Part shown: positions 63,196-64,000 of the stretch, piece by piece | Layout of the letters: each line of letters opens with the position of its first letter | Numbering within the stretch: the stretch's first letter is position 1 | NCBI RefSeq assembly: GCF_002280675.1 | Contig: NZ_NCEN01000014.1 | Coordinates: 1 to 64,000 of the forward strand | Direction of reading: 5' to 3' | DNA: 64,000 bases | Origin: Novosphingobium sp. 32-60-15 | Lineage (GTDB): Bacteria; Pseudomonadota; Alphaproteobacteria; Sphingomonadales; Sphingomonadaceae | The notes under the pieces: generated by a model | Told to the model about the DNA's origin: nothing | Database searches by the model: none | The model's input: only the letters and a program-made list of their open reading frames with translations | Position numbers and translations under genes: made by a program

Positions 63196-63799
63196 TGCAC
63201 TCTCTTCTCGCCAGCCTGATACGCAGTTTCTCTTATAACTTCCTTCATTCAATGTAAAACCTTGCGTTAACCATATTCAGCTGAATCCAGCCCTCACCCT
63301 CTTCATAGTTATTGACAGGAATACAATTTTGAATCAGCACAGCTCGACTCGCGGATGAATTGCTGATTAAAAGGAACCAGCCTTTAAGGCAGGGATTAGC
63401 GTGAAGGCTGATACTGAATGGGGTTTAGACTCGCAAAGGGCCGCCGAGGATTGTGAGTTTGTTGGCCGCCATTGCCACGCAGCCCAAAAGCCCGGCAGGA
63501 AGTATGCACATCGGCAACGAAATGCGTACGCTCAAACGCTGACCTTCGACGATTTTGGACAATCCACCAAATAGTCCGACAAAGCGGGGCGCCGTTTTCG
63601 GCGATTTACCGGTTTATAAAGTCAGCGTATTTTTGAAGCACCCCGCCGAAATCTTGCTGCACAGGCGGCGCAATGAATGGCACCCTTACCGCTGGCTGTA
63701 GTGGCGGCATTTAGAGCGCCAGGGTGAAATATCATGTGCTGCGGCGTTCTCACAAAGGCGGCTGACAGCTTGATGACAAACTGCGGCGTCCTTTTGGCC
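63196..63799. other. Gene-poor gap near the right end
   Basis: Over 600 nt I see no recognisable gene. A GTG-initiated 57-codon frame at about 63401-63574 on the plus strand and a 63-codon frame at 63622-63813 on the minus strand have no domain or ribosome site. The palindrome CGCCGTTTTCGGCG near 63590 is a possible minor hairpin. The upstream promoter of the Calx-beta gene would be in the left part. Confidence 0.5.
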
Positions 63800-64000
63800 T
63801 TAAGGAGCCGCAAGCAGTTGTTGCCACAGTATGTAAGGCAGGATTGAGGCGTGATCGTCAGTCCATGCCGGACCTTGTGGCTTCATCAGCGGTTGCCAGC
63901 GTTTGTCGCCCTTACTTCCGCCCAGCTTGGCCAATGTTGCCGGATCGCGCGCCAGAACGACCCATTGCGATGCCCTTGTCAGCGCATCCTTGGCGGGCCG
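63800..64000 (-). CDS. C-terminal fragment, spermidine-synthase-like protein (cut by window edge)
   Basis: The last 66 residues of a minus-strand protein are present, ending at a TAA at 63802-63800. They include TRASQWVVLARDPATLAKLG, RWQPLMKPQGPAWTDDHASILPYILW. The WTDD-x-x-S/N-x-L motif near the C-terminus is familiar from the end of spermidine-synthase-like domains in fused MFS/spermidine synthases. With only the tail visible the assignment is tentative; most of the protein lies beyond the window. Confidence 0.6.
   Translation of the reverse strand, partial: RPAKDALTRASQWVVLARDPATLAKLGGSKGDKRWQPLMKPQGPAWTDDHASILPYILWQQLLAAP

Noticed and set aside
63622..63813. 63-residue minus-strand frame near the right end
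   Set aside because: No ribosome site, no domain, and it overlaps the end of the spermidine-synthase-like frame.

Overview
The window looks like chromosome from a sphingomonad alphaproteobacterium, most likely Novosphingobium or a close relative. This rests on the high-GC coding style, on LigW and lignostilbene-dioxygenase proteins whose metal-ligand numbering matches the sphingomonad enzymes, on TIGR01782-type TonB receptors linked to tryptophan-halogenase-like flavoproteins and SapC, and on EipA/DUF1134. The genus is inferred; no 16S gene or species marker is present.

Layout. 1-9.2 kb is housekeeping and envelope: a GIY-YIG protein cut by the left edge, a secreted esterase, purA, an L,D-transpeptidase, a winged-helix regulator, two tandem DUF4139 proteins and a CPA2 antiporter with a TrkA-N domain. 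9.2-22.3 kb is a lignin-dimer catabolic block: an AAHS transporter and MarR regulator diverging from a lignostilbene dioxygenase; a minus-strand operon of an NTF2-like protein (possible diarylpropane lyase), an aldehyde dehydrogenase, a DUF2490 outer-membrane protein, LigW and an MFS transporter; then another MFS transporter diverging from two C-alpha-dehydrogenase-like SDRs. A near-palindromic 21-bp element recurs at the three main promoters and probably makes this one MarR-controlled regulon.

22.5-26.6 kb holds an aromatic aminotransferase, EipA, tRNA-Ser(GCU) with a decayed integrase beside it, and an isochorismatase-type hydrolase. 26.8-33 kb is an exopolysaccharide cluster (Wzx-type flippase, pyruvyl transferase, three glycosyltransferases) with a less GC-rich right end. 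33.1-36.6 kb is one large GH18-like/NodB/GT2 fusion, followed by a small unknown protein coupled to an HTTM membrane protein.

38.2-53.7 kb is a glycan-uptake locus: TonB receptor, then halogenase-like flavoprotein, SapC, JmjC-like cupin and a second halogenase-like flavoprotein in overlapping order, then LacI regulator, MFS, GH3 glucosidase, FHS sugar porter and CPA2 antiporter. An identical 12-bp operator-like word lies twice before the receptor and once, inverted, before the glucosidase. 53.7-58.9 kb encodes a ZnuD-like TonB receptor, a DUF6702 protein and an M1 metallopeptidase, with related short elements at the two promoters that may be zinc-responsive. 59.0-63.2 kb is a giant secreted Calx-beta/RTX/VCBS repeat protein split by a 25-nt deletion inside near-identical repeats. 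The right edge cuts a gene whose tail resembles the C-terminus of spermidine-synthase-like proteins.
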